A program made the translations under genes and the position numbers. Below are positions 38,028-45,976 of a stretch of DNA of 64,000 bases, piece by piece; the first letter of the stretch is position 1, and every line of letters begins with the position of its first letter. The DNA is from Actinomycetes bacterium (GTDB taxonomy: Bacteria; Actinomycetota; Actinomycetes; Propionibacteriales; Nocardioidaceae). The DNA lies in assembly GCA_023396115.1 (NCBI GenBank), contig JAEWXC010000026.1, positions 1 through 64,000 of the forward strand, read 5' to 3'. The notes beneath the pieces are model-generated. The model was not told where the DNA came from. It ran no database searches and saw only the letters and a list, made by a program, of their open reading frames with translations.

Positions 38028-40013
38028 TCAGACCTGCTCGCGGCTGGCCACGGCCTCGGCGATCCGGGCGATCGCCTCCTCGACCGGCACCCCGTTGTCC
38101 TGGCGACCGTCGCGGTAGCGGAAGGAGACGGCACCGTTGGCGACGTCGTCGTCCCCGGCGATCAGCATGAACGGCACCTTCTGCAGCTGCGCGTTGCGGA
38201 TCTTCTTCTGCATCCGGTCGTCCGACAGGTCGACCTCGGCCCGCAGCCCCTGGGCCTTCATCCGGGCCACGATGTCGCGCAGGTACGCGTCGTGGCGCTC
38301 GGCGATCGGGATGCCGACCGCCTGGACCGGCGCGAGCCAGGGCGGGAAGGCGCCGGCGTAGTGCTCCACCAGGACGCCCAGGAACCGCTCGATGGAACCG
38401 AACTTGGCCGAGTGGATCATCACCGGCTGCTGGCGGGTGCCGTCGGCGGCGACGTACTCGAGGTTGAACCGCTCGGGCGAGGGCTGGTTGAAGTCGTACT
38501 GGACCGTGCCCATCTGCCAGGTGCGGCCGATGGCGTCGCGGGCCTGGACGGAGATCTTGGGGCCGTAGTAGGCCGCACCACCCGGGTCGGGCACGAGCTC
38601 CAGCCCGGTGGCGGTGGCCACGTCCTCGAGCACCTTCGTCGCGGTCTCCCAGTCCTCGTCGGACCCGATGAACTTGTCCTTGCTGGCGTCGCGGGTGGAC
38701 AGCTCCAGGTAGAAGTCGTCGATGCCGAAGTCGCGCAGCAGGCTGAGCATGAAGTTGAGCAGGTGGGCGACCTCGTCGGGTGCCTGCTCGGGGGTGACGT
38801 AGGAGTGTGAGTCGTCCTGGGCGAACCCGCGGACCCGTGTGAGCCCGTGGATCACGCCGGACTTCTCGTGGCGGTAGACCGAGCCGAACTCGAACAGCCG
38901 CAGCGGCAGCTCGCGGTAGGAGCGCTGCCGGGAGCGGAAGATCAGGTTGTGCATCGGGCAGTTCATCGCCTTGAGGCGGTAGTCCATGCCGTCCACGTCC
39001 AGCGCCGGGAACATGCCCTCGCCGTAGTAGGGGAGGTGGCCGGAGGTGTGGAACAGCCCCTCCTTGGCGATGTGCGGGGTGCCGACGTACTCGAAGCCCT
39101 CGGCGATGTGGCGCTCACGGACGTAGTCCTCCATGGCGCGCTTGATCACGCCGCCACGGGGGTGGAAGACCGGCAGGCCGGAGCCGATCTCGTCGGGGAA
39201 GCTGAACAGGTCCAGCTCCCGGCCGAGCTTGCGGTGGTCGCGGCGCTCGGCCTCCTCGAGGCGGTGCAGGTAGGCGTCCTGGTCCTCCTTCGAGGGCCAG
39301 GCGGTGCCGTAGATCCGCTGCAGCTGCTTGTTCTTCTCGTCCCCGCGCCAGTAGGCGGCCGCGGAGCGCATCAGCTTGAACGCCGGGATCCGCTTGGTGG
39401 TCGGCAGGTGGGGGCCGCGGCACAGGTCCGACCAGGCGGCCTCGCCCTTGCGGTTGATGTTGTCGTAGATCGTCAGCTCACCGGCGCCGACCTCCACCGA
39501 GGCACCCTCGGCGGCCTCGGCCGAGGAGCCCTTGAGCCCGATCAGCTCGACCTTGTACGGCTCGTCGGCCAGCTCGACCAGGGCGTCGGCATCGGTGGTG
39601 ACCCGGCGCTCGAAGCGCTGGTTCTCCTTGATGATCTTGCGCATCCGGGTCTCGATCTTGGCGAGGTCCTCGGGCACGAACGGGGTCTCGACGTCGAAGT
39701 CGTAGTAGAAGCCGTCGGTGATCGGCGGGCCGATGCCGAGCTTGGCGTCGGCGAACAGGTCCTGCACGGCCTGGGCCATCACGTGGGCGGTGGAGTGGCG
39801 CAGGATGTCGAGGCCGTCGGGCGAGTCGATGGCCACCGCCTCCACGACGTCGCCGTCGGCCAGCTCGTGGGAGAGGTCCTTGAGGACACCCTCGATCCGC
39901 ACCGCGACGACGTCGGCGTCGTCGGCGAAGAGCTCCCAGGCCTTGGTCCCGGTCGTGGTGGTCCTGTCCTCGCGCTTGTCGGCGTGGACGCGGACGACCT
40001 TGATCTCGGACAC
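38028..40013 (-). CDS. thrS: threonyl-tRNA synthetase
   Basis: Full-length 661-aa enzyme: N-terminal TGS domain (to about residue 65), second additional domain with [15 protein letters not shown], catalytic core with zinc ligands in [12 protein letters not shown] and motif 2 [30 protein letters not shown], motif 3 near the end of the core, and the C-terminal anticodon domain. GAGGAG precedes the GTG at 40013. No T-box or operator-like leader was seen in the 62 nt upstream. Confidence 0.97.
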   Translation of the reverse strand: MSEIKVVRVHADKREDRTTTTGTKAWELFADDADVVAVRIEGVLKDLSHELADGDVVEAVAIDSPDGLDILRHSTAHVMAQAVQDLFADAKLGIGPPITDGFYYDFDVETPFVPEDLAKIETRMRKIIKENQRFERRVTTDADALVELADEPYKVELIGLKGSSAEAAEGASVEVGAGELTIYDNINRKGEAAWSDLCRGPHLPTTKRIPAFKLMRSAAAYWRGDEKNKQLQRIYGTAWPSKEDQDAYLHRLEEAERRDHRKLGRELDLFSFPDEIGSGLPVFHPRGGVIKRAMEDYVRERHIAEGFEYVGTPHIAKEGLFHTSGHLPYYGEGMFPALDVDGMDYRLKAMNCPMHNLIFRSRQRSYRELPLRLFEFGSVYRHEKSGVIHGLTRVRGFAQDDSHSYVTPEQAPDEVAHLLNFMLSLLRDFGIDDFYLELSTRDASKDKFIGSDEDWETATKVLEDVATATGLELVPDPGGAAYYGPKISVQARDAIGRTWQMGTVQYDFNQPSPERFNLEYVAADGTRQQPVMIHSAKFGSIERFLGVLVEHYAGAFPPWLAPVQAVGIPIAERHDAYLRDIVARMKAQGLRAEVDLSDDRMQKKIRNAQLQKVPFMLIAGDDDVANGAVSFRYRDGRQDNGVPVEEAIARIAEAVASREQV

Positions 40014-40075
40014 GGGTGCTCCTCTGTCGGTGGTGGTGCGGGTGGGGTGCGGAGGACTGCTCCGCAGGGCCGAGC

Positions 40076-41245
40076 CTATCGGGCGGCAGGGGCACCCGGC
40101 ACGGCGGTTTCGCCGTCGTGGGCGGCCGGGGTCTCCTCGGCCTCACGCAGCCGGGTCGAGTGCACCGGCCGGTAGCGGTCGTGCAGCGTCGTGACGAGGC
40201 TGATCAGGCTGAGGAAGAACAGGGTGTCGATCGAGTTGAGGTCGTCGCGGCCCCCGTTGAGCACGAAGTCGGCGACGTGCACGAAGACGATGTTGAAGCC
40301 GAGCCGGACGATGATCGCCGCGGTGGCGGTCTCGACGGTCCAGACCTTGCGGGCCATCACCAGCGTGAACACGGCGTTGGCCAGGACCACGGTCCCGACG
40401 CCGACGAACAGGTCGACCGGGTCGCCGCTGTAGCCGGGCAGCACGGAACCGTAGATCACCGCCATCAACCCGACCAGCACGACCTTCTCCACGGTCCCCC
40501 AGGAACGGATGGCCGCGTACTTGGCGATCCAGTAGGCGCGGGTGGCACCGGTGTCGATCTGGGGTGGGATCGGGGCGGCGGAGACGTGCCACCGTGGCCC
40601 GGGTGGCCCCAGGTGCGTGCGCACCAGCCAAGTGACGCCGGCCAGGGATCCGGCGATCAGGGCGAGCAGCACGCCCCACGTCCATGGGTGGTCGGACAGG
40701 GTGTCGGTGAGGTCCATCCCGGCGACGTGGATCCAGTACTCCTGCGGCAGCTTCACCACGATCCAGATCCCCGCCGCGAGCACGGTCCAGAACTTCTGGG
40801 CGCGACTGACCACCGACCAGCGGGTGCGGATCACCTCGTAGGCGATGAAGTAGTACTCGAACGTGTTGGGGAAGACCAGCAGCAGCAACCGCACGTGGGT
40901 CGCCTCGAACGCCACCACCCCGACCAGCCGGTAGAAGAACAGGAACCAGCCGACCGCGAACGCCGGCCGGGAGGTCCAGTTGCGCAGCATCGACAGGTAG
41001 GCGACGGCGAGGTAGAAGACGTCCATCGCCTTGTCGTAGGACTGGTAGCCGGGCGGGTCGTGGCCGAACCACTGGAAAATGGACTGGTCGACGCCGTCCA
41101 GGACCAGGCAGGCCAGGATCGCCGGCAGCGGGTACTTGAGGATGAACAGCGGCAGCACGAACCGGGCCAGGACCACCGCCGCGAAGACCACGGTCGTGGT
41201 GGTGTCGCCGCTGGCTCCGAACTCACCGGAGAGGTCGGTCTCCAC
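40076..41245 (-). CDS. multi-pass membrane protein of unknown function
   Basis: A 389-aa protein with roughly nine hydrophobic segments (for example [56 protein letters not shown]). No catalytic motif is recognised. Conserved-looking features are the aromatic [20 protein letters not shown] loop and [16 protein letters not shown]. The GTG at 41245 is chosen because GGGAGG precedes it at 5 nt; GTG at 41272 would add nine residues. It lies 62 nt upstream of thrS on the same strand. Confidence 0.75.
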   Translation of the reverse strand: METDLSGEFGASGDTTTTVVFAAVVLARFVLPLFILKYPLPAILACLVLDGVDQSIFQWFGHDPPGYQSYDKAMDVFYLAVAYLSMLRNWTSRPAFAVGWFLFFYRLVGVVAFEATHVRLLLLVFPNTFEYYFIAYEVIRTRWSVVSRAQKFWTVLAAGIWIVVKLPQEYWIHVAGMDLTDTLSDHPWTWGVLLALIAGSLAGVTWLVRTHLGPPGPRWHVSAAPIPPQIDTGATRAYWIAKYAAIRSWGTVEKVVLVGLMAVIYGSVLPGYSGDPVDLFVGVGTVVLANAVFTLVMARKVWTVETATAAIIVRLGFNIVFVHVADFVLNGGRDDLNSIDTLFFLSLISLVTTLHDRYRPVHSTRLREAEETPAAHDGETAVPGAPAAR

Positions 41246-41348
41246 CCCACCTCCCGGCTCTCGTGCCCGCACCCGATGGGTCAGTGTGGCACGTCACGCG
41301 CCGGGTGGGTGGGACCGCTCGGTCCGCGCCGGGGCCGCGGAAACAACG

Positions 41349-41374
41349 AACGCGCGACCCGGGGGCCGCGCGTT
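41349..41374 (-). terminator. terminator after the Gly-Val tRNA pair
   Basis: An 8-bp stem aacgcgcg / cgcgcgtt (41349-41356 with 41367-41374) starts 3 nt past the encoded CCA of tRNA-Val. Confidence 0.5.
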
Positions 41375-41377
41375 GTC

Positions 41378-41452
41378 TGGTGGGCGATACTGGGTTTGAA
41401 CCAGTGACCTCTTCCGTGTCAAGGAAGCGCGCTACCGCTGCGCCAATCGCCC
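41378..41452 (-). tRNA. tRNA-Val (anticodon GAC), CCA encoded
   Basis: Cloverleaf with 7-bp acceptor stem gggcgat/atcgccc, anticodon stem cttcc/ggaag and loop ttgacac giving anticodon GAC. Discriminator A is followed by a genomic CCA. The 72-nt body is identical to the copy at 41842-41913. Confidence 0.95.
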
Positions 41453-41507
41453 GGGGTGGTGCTGTTCAGCTGTGCCCGCCTGGGGCGGTGCCCTGGGCGG
41501 GTCCTGC

Positions 41508-41583
41508 TGGAGCGGACGACGAGGCTCGAACTCGCGACCTCAACCTTGGCAAGGTTGCGCTCTACCAACTGAGCTACGTCCGC
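41508..41583 (-). tRNA. tRNA-Gly (anticodon GCC), CCA encoded
   Basis: Acceptor stem gcggacg/cgtccgc, anticodon stem caacc/ggttg with loop ttgccaa, anticodon GCC; T-loop gttcgag. Discriminator T followed by genomic CCA. Same body as the copy at 42055-42127. Upstream to 41806 lies only its promoter. Confidence 0.95.
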
Positions 41584-41626
41584 ATGCGCTTCGCTCCGGG
41601 TCTCCCCGTTGCTCGGTGCGATCGGA

Positions 41627-41656
41627 ACAGTAGCCCATGGCGCTCGGGGTTGTCGC
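41627..41656 (-). promoter_or_regulatory. promoter of the Gly-Val tRNA pair
   Basis: Minus-strand -10 TACTGT (41627-41632) with -35-like GCGACA (41651-41656) at an 18-bp spacing, 43 nt before the tRNA-Gly 5' end. The same TACTGT occurs before the other two tRNA units. Confidence 0.5.
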
Positions 41657-41805
41657 ATCGGGCCGGGATCAGGCCGGTTTCAGGGCGGGATCGGGGCTGG
41701 ATCGGACTCTCCCGGGACCGAGATCCGGGGGCGTCGGCTCCGGGTCGGGCACCGCGAGCAGGGCGATCAGGACCTCTCCGCCGTCGGTGGCCCCGGGATG
41801 CACCA

Positions 41806-41835
41806 AGGGCCCCGACTCGTGTGAGTCGGGGCCCT
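41806..41835 (-). terminator. terminator of the Gly-Cys-Val tRNA unit
   Basis: Perfect 13-bp stem agggccccgactc / gagtcggggccct (41806-41818, 41823-41835, loop gtgt), 6 nt beyond tRNA-Val. It separates the two tRNA transcripts. Confidence 0.8.
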
Positions 41836-41841
41836 GTCCTG

Positions 41842-41913
41842 TGGGCGATACTGGGTTTGAACCAGTGACCTCTTCCGTGTCAAGGAAGCGCGCTACCGCT
41901 GCGCCAATCGCCC
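41842..41913 (-). tRNA. tRNA-Val (anticodon GAC), no encoded CCA
   Basis: 72-nt sequence identical to the tRNA-Val body at 41381-41452, anticodon GAC, discriminator A, but the following bases are CAG rather than CCA. Confidence 0.95.
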
Positions 41914-41953
41914 GTGGGTGGTGCTGTGCAGTTGTCCTGCTGGTGGTGCTTCG

Positions 41954-42024
41954 AGGTGGGTACGGGATTTGAACCCGTGTACACGGATTTGCAGTCCGTT
42001 GCCTCGCCTCTCGGCCAACCCACC
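41954..42024 (-). tRNA. tRNA-Cys (anticodon GCA)
   Basis: Acceptor stem ggtgggt/acccacc, anticodon loop ctgcaaa giving GCA, discriminator T as usual for tRNA-Cys; 71 nt, no encoded CCA. Middle gene of the Gly-Cys-Val unit. Confidence 0.95.
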
Positions 42025-42054
42025 ATGGACGAGACCAATCCCATGACCTCTCCG

Positions 42055-42127
42055 AGCGGACGACGAGGCTCGAACTCGCGACCTCAACCTTGGCAAGGTT
42101 GCGCTCTACCAACTGAGCTACGTCCGC
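42055..42127 (-). tRNA. tRNA-Gly (anticodon GCC), no encoded CCA
   Basis: 73 nt, same body as tRNA-Gly at 41511-41583 but followed by CGG rather than CCA. First gene of the Gly-Cys-Val unit. Confidence 0.95.
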
Positions 42128-42173
42128 CTGCACGATCTGCGGCCGGTTTCCCGGGCCGCTGAGTGCGAGAAGA

Positions 42174-42202
42174 ACAGTAACCCACGCCCCACACGTCACC
42201 AA
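42174..42202 (-). promoter_or_regulatory. promoter of the Gly-Cys-Val tRNA unit
   Basis: Minus-strand -10 TACTGT (42174-42179) and -35-like TTGGTG (42197-42202) at 17-bp spacing, 46 nt before the tRNA-Gly 5' end. Confidence 0.5.
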
Positions 42203-42223
42203 ATCTGGCCCCGGGAGGTGGAC

Positions 42224-42289
42224 GGGACCCCCGGTTCCACGGGGGTTCCGGCCCCGTTCCAGGCTCACGCGGGCGGGTGATCGTGAGCC
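42224..42289. other. two stem-loops between divergent promoters
   Basis: Hairpin 1 pairs accccc (42227-42232) with gggggt (42241-42246); hairpin 2 pairs ggctcacg (42262-42269) with cgtgagcc (42282-42289). They lie between the tRNA promoter and the class IV aminotransferase promoter, where a terminator has no obvious transcript to end. Confidence 0.4.
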
Positions 42290-42313
42290 CTGCCGGGGGC
42301 CGGGCGGGGCGCC

Positions 42314-42319
42314 TACAGT
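42314..42319 (+). promoter_or_regulatory. candidate -10 box, leaderless start
   Basis: TACAGT ends 6 nt before the ATG at 42326. Confidence 0.5.
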
Positions 42320-42325
42320 GGCCCC

Positions 42326-43153
42326 ATGCACGTGTGGCTGAACGGTTCCCTGCTCCCCCGCCCGGACGCGCCCGCGCTGACCGTGGCCGACCACGGCTTC
42401 ACCGTCGGCGACGGGGTCTTCGAGACCCTCAAGGTCCTCGACGGCGTCCCGTTCGCGCTGACCCGGCACCTGGACCGGCTCGGCGTCTCGGCCAGCGGGT
42501 TGGGGTTGCCGTGGAGTCGCGAACTGCTCGCCAGCGTGCGTGACGGCGTGGACCAGGTGCTGGCTGCCGAACACCTCGACCAGGGACGACTGCGGATCAC
42601 CGTGACCGGCGGCCCGGCCCCGATGGGTAGCGGTCGCGGCGAGGCTCCGCCGACCGTGGTGGTCGCCGCGGGGCCGATGGCCCCCTTGCCGAGCAGCACC
42701 GAGGTGGTCACCGTGCCGTGGCCGCGCAACGAGCGGGGCGCCACGGCCGGCCTGAAGACCACCTCGTACGCCGAGAACGTGATCGCGCTGGCCCGCGCCA
42801 CCGAGGAGGGCGCCACCGAGGCGCTGCTTCCCAACACCCGGGACCACGTCTGCGAGGGCACCGGGTCGAACGTCTTCTACGTCGTCGACGGCGAGCTGCG
42901 CACCCCGACCCTGGCCAGTGGTTGCCTGGCCGGTGTCACCCGCGCCCTGGTGATCGAGTGGAACGACGTGCGCGAGGTGGACGAGCCGGTCGAGGTGCTG
43001 GCCGGGGCCTCGGAGGTCTTCCTGGTCTCCACCACCCGGGACGTGCAGGCGGTCAGTCGTCTGGACGGGCGCGAACTGCCCGCTCCCGGTCCGGTCACCG
43101 CAGAGGTGGCGGCCGTGTGGTCGACGCGGAGCCGGGAGAACCTCGACCCCTGA
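42326..43153 (+). CDS. class IV aminotransferase (aminodeoxychorismate lyase-like)
   Basis: A 275-aa PLP enzyme of fold type IV: VWLNGSLLPRPDAPALTVAD, HGFTVGDGVFETLKVLDG, the catalytic Lys in AGLKTTSYAENVIALARA, and EGTGSNVFYVVDGEL. The small size and GDGVFETLKV are closest to 4-amino-4-deoxychorismate lyase (PabC, folate), but branched-chain or D-amino-acid aminotransferases share the fold. Leaderless from TACAGT. It shares a hairpin over its stop codon with the convergent SsgA-like gene. Confidence 0.82.
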   Translation: MHVWLNGSLLPRPDAPALTVADHGFTVGDGVFETLKVLDGVPFALTRHLDRLGVSASGLGLPWSRELLASVRDGVDQVLAAEHLDQGRLRITVTGGPAPMGSGRGEAPPTVVVAAGPMAPLPSSTEVVTVPWPRNERGATAGLKTTSYAENVIALARATEEGATEALLPNTRDHVCEGTGSNVFYVVDGELRTPTLASGCLAGVTRALVIEWNDVREVDEPVEVLAGASEVFLVSTTRDVQAVSRLDGRELPAPGPVTAEVAAVWSTRSRENLDP

Positions 43154-43172
43154 GGGCAGGCCCTGGTCAGGG
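43148..43172. terminator. bidirectional terminator over two stop codons
   Basis: Arms ccctga (43148-43153) and tcaggg (43167-43172), with an inner ggg/ccc pairing. The arms contain the stop codons of the two convergent genes. Confidence 0.5.
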
Positions 43173-43553
43173 AGTCGTGCGGAAGAAGTCCTCGACCAGC
43201 GAGTCGAGGTCGAGGTGGTCACCCTCGGTGCCGACGGGCACCAGCACCATCGTGTCGGCGACGAAGTCGCTGACCTCGGCCAGGTCGGCCTCGACGACGA
43301 GGTGGCCGTCGGGTGAGGTGAGTTCGAGCGAGACGACACGACGGCCGTGCGGGTCGGTGCCGGGCCAGACCCGGACGTCGCCCTCGCCGGTGCCGATCTC
43401 GAGGCCGTGCGCCAGCAGGTCGCGGCCGAAGGTCCACGGGAGCTCCAGGCCGCGGGTCCGGAAGATCACCGTCACCGCGTAGGGCTCGTCGCGGAGGTAG
43501 GTGTACTCGGTGTCGAGGTGCTGGACGGTGCCGTCCAGGTCTCGGCAGCGCAT
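43167..43553 (-). CDS. SsgA/SsgB-like cell division protein
   Basis: A 128-aa SsgA-like (SALP) protein: YTYLRDEPYAVTVIFRTRG, then LPWTFGRDLLAHGLEIGTGEGDVRVWP, and VVSLELTSPDGHLVVEA before an acidic C terminus HLDLDSLVEDFF. These blocks match SALPs, actinobacterial proteins that place FtsZ or guide septal wall growth. The ATG at 43553 has GGAG 8 nt upstream; a start at 43601 is possible. Streptomyces SsgB recruits FtsZ; a single SALP in a non-sporulating relative most likely has a similar septation role. Confidence 0.88.
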   Translation of the reverse strand: MRCRDLDGTVQHLDTEYTYLRDEPYAVTVIFRTRGLELPWTFGRDLLAHGLEIGTGEGDVRVWPGTDPHGRRVVSLELTSPDGHLVVEADLAEVSDFVADTMVLVPVGTEGDHLDLDSLVEDFFRTTP

Positions 43554-43660
43554 CGTCACGCTCCGCCTGACATCTGCCTGCACCGGCCTACGACTCGGCA
43601 TGTCCTACCCGCTCCCCGTGTCCTGCTCGTCACCCAACGGAGGCCGCAGCCTCCCCTGTG

Positions 43661-43733
43661 TGACGCACTCCCCCGCGTTCCGTGACGCAACCCGGAACGA
43701 TTTCTTTGCCATTCGATCAGACAGCCTGACGCA
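43661..43733. repeat. three phased TGACGCA direct repeats
   Basis: tgacgca starts at 43661, 43683 and 43727, spacings 22 and 44 bp. The array sits in the 216-nt divergent control region of the SsgA-like and PGPGW genes. The phasing suggests a regulator binding one face of DNA. Confidence 0.45.
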
Positions 43734-43757
43734 CGCTCAGCACTTTCGGCACATCGG

Positions 43758-43763
43758 TACCCT
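43758..43763 (+). promoter_or_regulatory. candidate -10 box, leaderless start
   Basis: TACCCT ends 6 nt before the GTG at 43770. Confidence 0.5.
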
Positions 43764-43769
43764 CGACCC

Positions 43770-44285
43770 GTGGCCCAGACAACCCCGCCGGACCCCGTCC
43801 AGACCGCCGACGGCGGCGTTGCGGGCGACCCCTCCGCCACTGGTGAGCCGGAGCACCACCAGGGCCCGTTGGCCCGTTTCCACGCGCGAATGCACCGTCA
43901 TCCGGTCACGTCACTGATCACCAAGGCCGTGGTCACGGTGCTCGGCGGGATCGTGTTCTGCGGGGGGCTGGTGATGATGGTCACACCGGGTCCCGGCATC
44001 GTCGGAATCATCCTCGGACTGGCCATCCTGGCCACCGAGTGGACTTGGGCCGAGCGGGCCGTGAAGTACGCCCGCCACAAGGCCCACGAGGCGGCCGAGA
44101 CCGCCCGGGAGATGGACCCGCGAGTGCGTCGCCGGCGGGTGCTGCTCACCGCGGGCGCGGTGGTGCTCGTGGTCGGCGCCCTGACCGCCTATGTCTGGGT
44201 CTACGACTGGCCCGGCTTCGCCCTGTCGGGCTGGGACCGGATGCAGAGCGTGGCCGGGTTCCTGCCCGATCTCCCCGGATCCTGA
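43770..44285 (+). CDS. PGPGW-type membrane protein
   Basis: A 171-aa protein with two hydrophobic regions. The first contains KAVVTVLGGIVFCGGLVMMV directly followed by the family motif TPGPGIVGIILGLAILATEW; the second is VLLTAGAVVLVVGALTAYVW. Basic amphipathic stretch between (WAERAVKYARHKAHEAA). This matches TIGR02611-like small membrane proteins of unknown function. GTG at 43770 is set by the 6-nt spacing from TACCCT. The last 20 residues follow the second helix. Confidence 0.82.
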   Translation: MAQTTPPDPVQTADGGVAGDPSATGEPEHHQGPLARFHARMHRHPVTSLITKAVVTVLGGIVFCGGLVMMVTPGPGIVGIILGLAILATEWTWAERAVKYARHKAHEAAETAREMDPRVRRRRVLLTAGAVVLVVGALTAYVWVYDWPGFALSGWDRMQSVAGFLPDLPGS

Positions 44286-44315
44286 CCCCCACCGACCACC
44301 GGGGCACCCCACGAT

Positions 44316-44344
44316 GTGACCCCGCCGGGGGCATGCGCTACTGT
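44316..44344 (+). promoter_or_regulatory. promoter of tRNA-Val(CAC)
   Basis: -35-like GTGACC (44316-44321), 17-bp spacer, -10 TACTGT (44339-44344), 17 nt before the tRNA 5' end. Confidence 0.6.
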
Positions 44345-44361
44345 TTCGCACGCACCACAGC

Positions 44362-44436
44362 GGGCGATTGGCGCAGTGGTAGCGCGCTTCGTTCACACCG
44401 AAGAGGTCACTGGTTCGAACCCAGTATCGCCCACCA
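44362..44436 (+). tRNA. tRNA-Val (anticodon CAC), CCA encoded
   Basis: Acceptor stem gggcgat/atcgccc, anticodon stem cttcg/cgaag, loop ttcacac, anticodon CAC; discriminator A and genomic CCA. Closely related to the Val-GAC genes on the other strand. Confidence 0.95.
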
Positions 44437-44451
44437 GCAGAACCGCAGGTC

Positions 44452-44484
44452 AGAGGCCGGTTTCCCGACAGGGAGCCGGCCTCT
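44452..44484 (+). terminator. terminator of tRNA-Val(CAC)
   Basis: Stem agaggccgg / ccggcctct (44452-44460, 44476-44484) with an inner ccc/ggg pair, 15 nt past the tRNA, followed by a short T pair. Confidence 0.7.
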
Positions 44485-44585
44485 TGCCATTCCCCACCAG
44501 CGCCTCCGGTTCCGGGCGTGCGCCAGTGGGCTCAGTTCCCGGAAACCACCGTCGCGCCCGCAACCGCGCGGCTGGCGTCCGGACC

Positions 44586-44789
44586 ATGCGTGTGGCTCTC
44601 GTCTGTCTCGGGCTGGCCCTCACCCCAGCGCTCACCAGCTGCGTGGGTCCGTCTGCCGGGCAGTGCACGGACCAGACCAGCCGCGACGGCAACTGGGACA
44701 ACGACATGCTCTGCAAGCGGCCCAACGGCAAGACGTTCGAGACCGACTACGCGGGTGCGGAGAAGTTCGAGCGGAAGCACGCCAAGTAG
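44586..44789 (+). CDS. small putative lipoprotein
   Basis: A 67-aa ORF starting MRVALVCLGLALTPALTSCV with a plausible lipobox (LTSC, Cys at 19) and a polar mature part of about 48 residues with a second Cys pair (GQCTDQ, DMLCKRPNG). GC-rich third codon positions support coding. No family recognised. No strong ribosome binding site was seen before the ATG at 44586, so start and even expression are uncertain. Confidence 0.5.
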   Translation: MRVALVCLGLALTPALTSCVGPSAGQCTDQTSRDGNWDNDMLCKRPNGKTFETDYAGAEKFERKHAK

Positions 44790-44869
44790 CGACGCCTCCG
44801 GGTCGGGCACGACAGACCGTGCCGGAGCCGGTCACGGACCGGGCAGCGCCCCGGGAGAGGGCACCGCGC

Positions 44870-45976
44870 TCAGTCGTCCGAGTCCCCCATCGCACTCATC
44901 TCGTCGTGGGTGCCCGGACGCGGCGCCCACGGGCGCTCCTCGGCCGGCCGCACGACGACCAGGCGGTCGCCCCGGGCCAGCTGGGTGACCACCGGGTCGA
45001 AGTAGCGGTAGACCTTCTCGTCCCGCACCACGGCGATCACCTGGTCGGGCAGGGTCTGCGGCTGGCGACCCACCTCGCTGAGCAGCAGCTCCCGCTCGGC
45101 GACCTCGAGGCCGTCACCGTAGGTGAGCAGGTCCTCCATCACCTGGCCGAGGCTCGGCGACAGCGACGAGAGGCCCAGCAGCCGGCCCACCGCGTCGGAG
45201 GAGGTGATCACCGAGTTCGCGCCGGACTGGCGCACCAGCGGGACGTTGTCCTGCTCCCGCACGGCGGTGACGATGTAGGCCTCCGGGTTGAGCTGGCGCA
45301 CCGTCAGCGTGGCGAGCACGTTGGTGTCGTCACGGTCGGAGGTGATGATGACGTGCGTGGCGGTCGCGACACCGGCGTTGCGCAACGTCTGGCGCCGGGT
45401 GGCGTCGCCCGAGACCACCGCCAGGCCGTCGGCGTGGGCGTCCTGACGGGCCACGTCGTCGGTGTCGACCACGACGATCGCCTCACGGTCCTGGCCGTTG
45501 CGGACCAGCGTCCGCACGGCGCTGCGCCCCTTGCGGCCGTAGCCGATCACGACGACGTGCTCGTGCATGTGCTTCCTCCACCGGGCGACCCGGAACATCT
45601 CACGGCCCTGGGTGGCCAGGACCTCCAGCGTGGTACCGATCAGCAGCACCAGGAACGCGATGCGGGCCGGTGTGACCACCAGCGCGTTGACCAGTCGTGC
45701 CGTGTCCGAGGCCGGCGTGATGTCGCCGTAGCCGGTCGTGCTCAGCGTGACGGTCGTGTAGTAGACGGCGTCGAGCAGGTCGACGGCCCCGGTCGGGTCG
45801 TTGTTGTCGACGTAACCCTTGCGGTCCAACCAGACCAGCAGCACCGTCCCGACCAGGATCAGCAGCGCCGCCAGGATCCGGCGTCCCAGCTCCCACCACG
45901 GGGACCGGGGCGGGTCCGGGAGCGAGACGTGGCTGAAGGCCGCGTCGTCCCCGGTCTCAGGAGTTCTGTGGAGCAC
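44870..45976 (-). CDS. potassium channel with TrkA-N and TrkA-C domains
   Basis: A 368-aa two-helix channel: membrane helix ILAALLILVGTVLLVWL, pore loop with selectivity filter STTGYGDITP, second helix, then a cytosolic RCK/TrkA-N Rossmann domain (VVVIGYGRKGRSAVRTL, VVVDTDDVARQDA, GDATRRQTLRNAG) and a TrkA-C domain with binding of a nucleotide or Ca expected. MthK-like architecture. The GTG at 45976 overlaps the YihY gene by 20 nt, so the two are co-transcribed. Confidence 0.92.
   Translation of the reverse strand: MLHRTPETGDDAAFSHVSLPDPPRSPWWELGRRILAALLILVGTVLLVWLDRKGYVDNNDPTGAVDLLDAVYYTTVTLSTTGYGDITPASDTARLVNALVVTPARIAFLVLLIGTTLEVLATQGREMFRVARWRKHMHEHVVVIGYGRKGRSAVRTLVRNGQDREAIVVVDTDDVARQDAHADGLAVVSGDATRRQTLRNAGVATATHVIITSDRDDTNVLATLTVRQLNPEAYIVTAVREQDNVPLVRQSGANSVITSSDAVGRLLGLSSLSPSLGQVMEDLLTYGDGLEVAERELLLSEVGRQPQTLPDQVIAVVRDEKVYRYFDPVVTQLARGDRLVVVRPAEERPWAPRPGTHDEMSAMGDSDD

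Noticed and set aside
40014..40075. T-box or thrS leader regulation
   Set aside because: Only 62 nt separate thrS from the upstream gene and no stem or T-box sequence is visible.
44870..45976. TrkA subunit without a pore
   Set aside because: A full pore helix and TTGYGD filter precede the TrkA domains, so it is a complete channel subunit.
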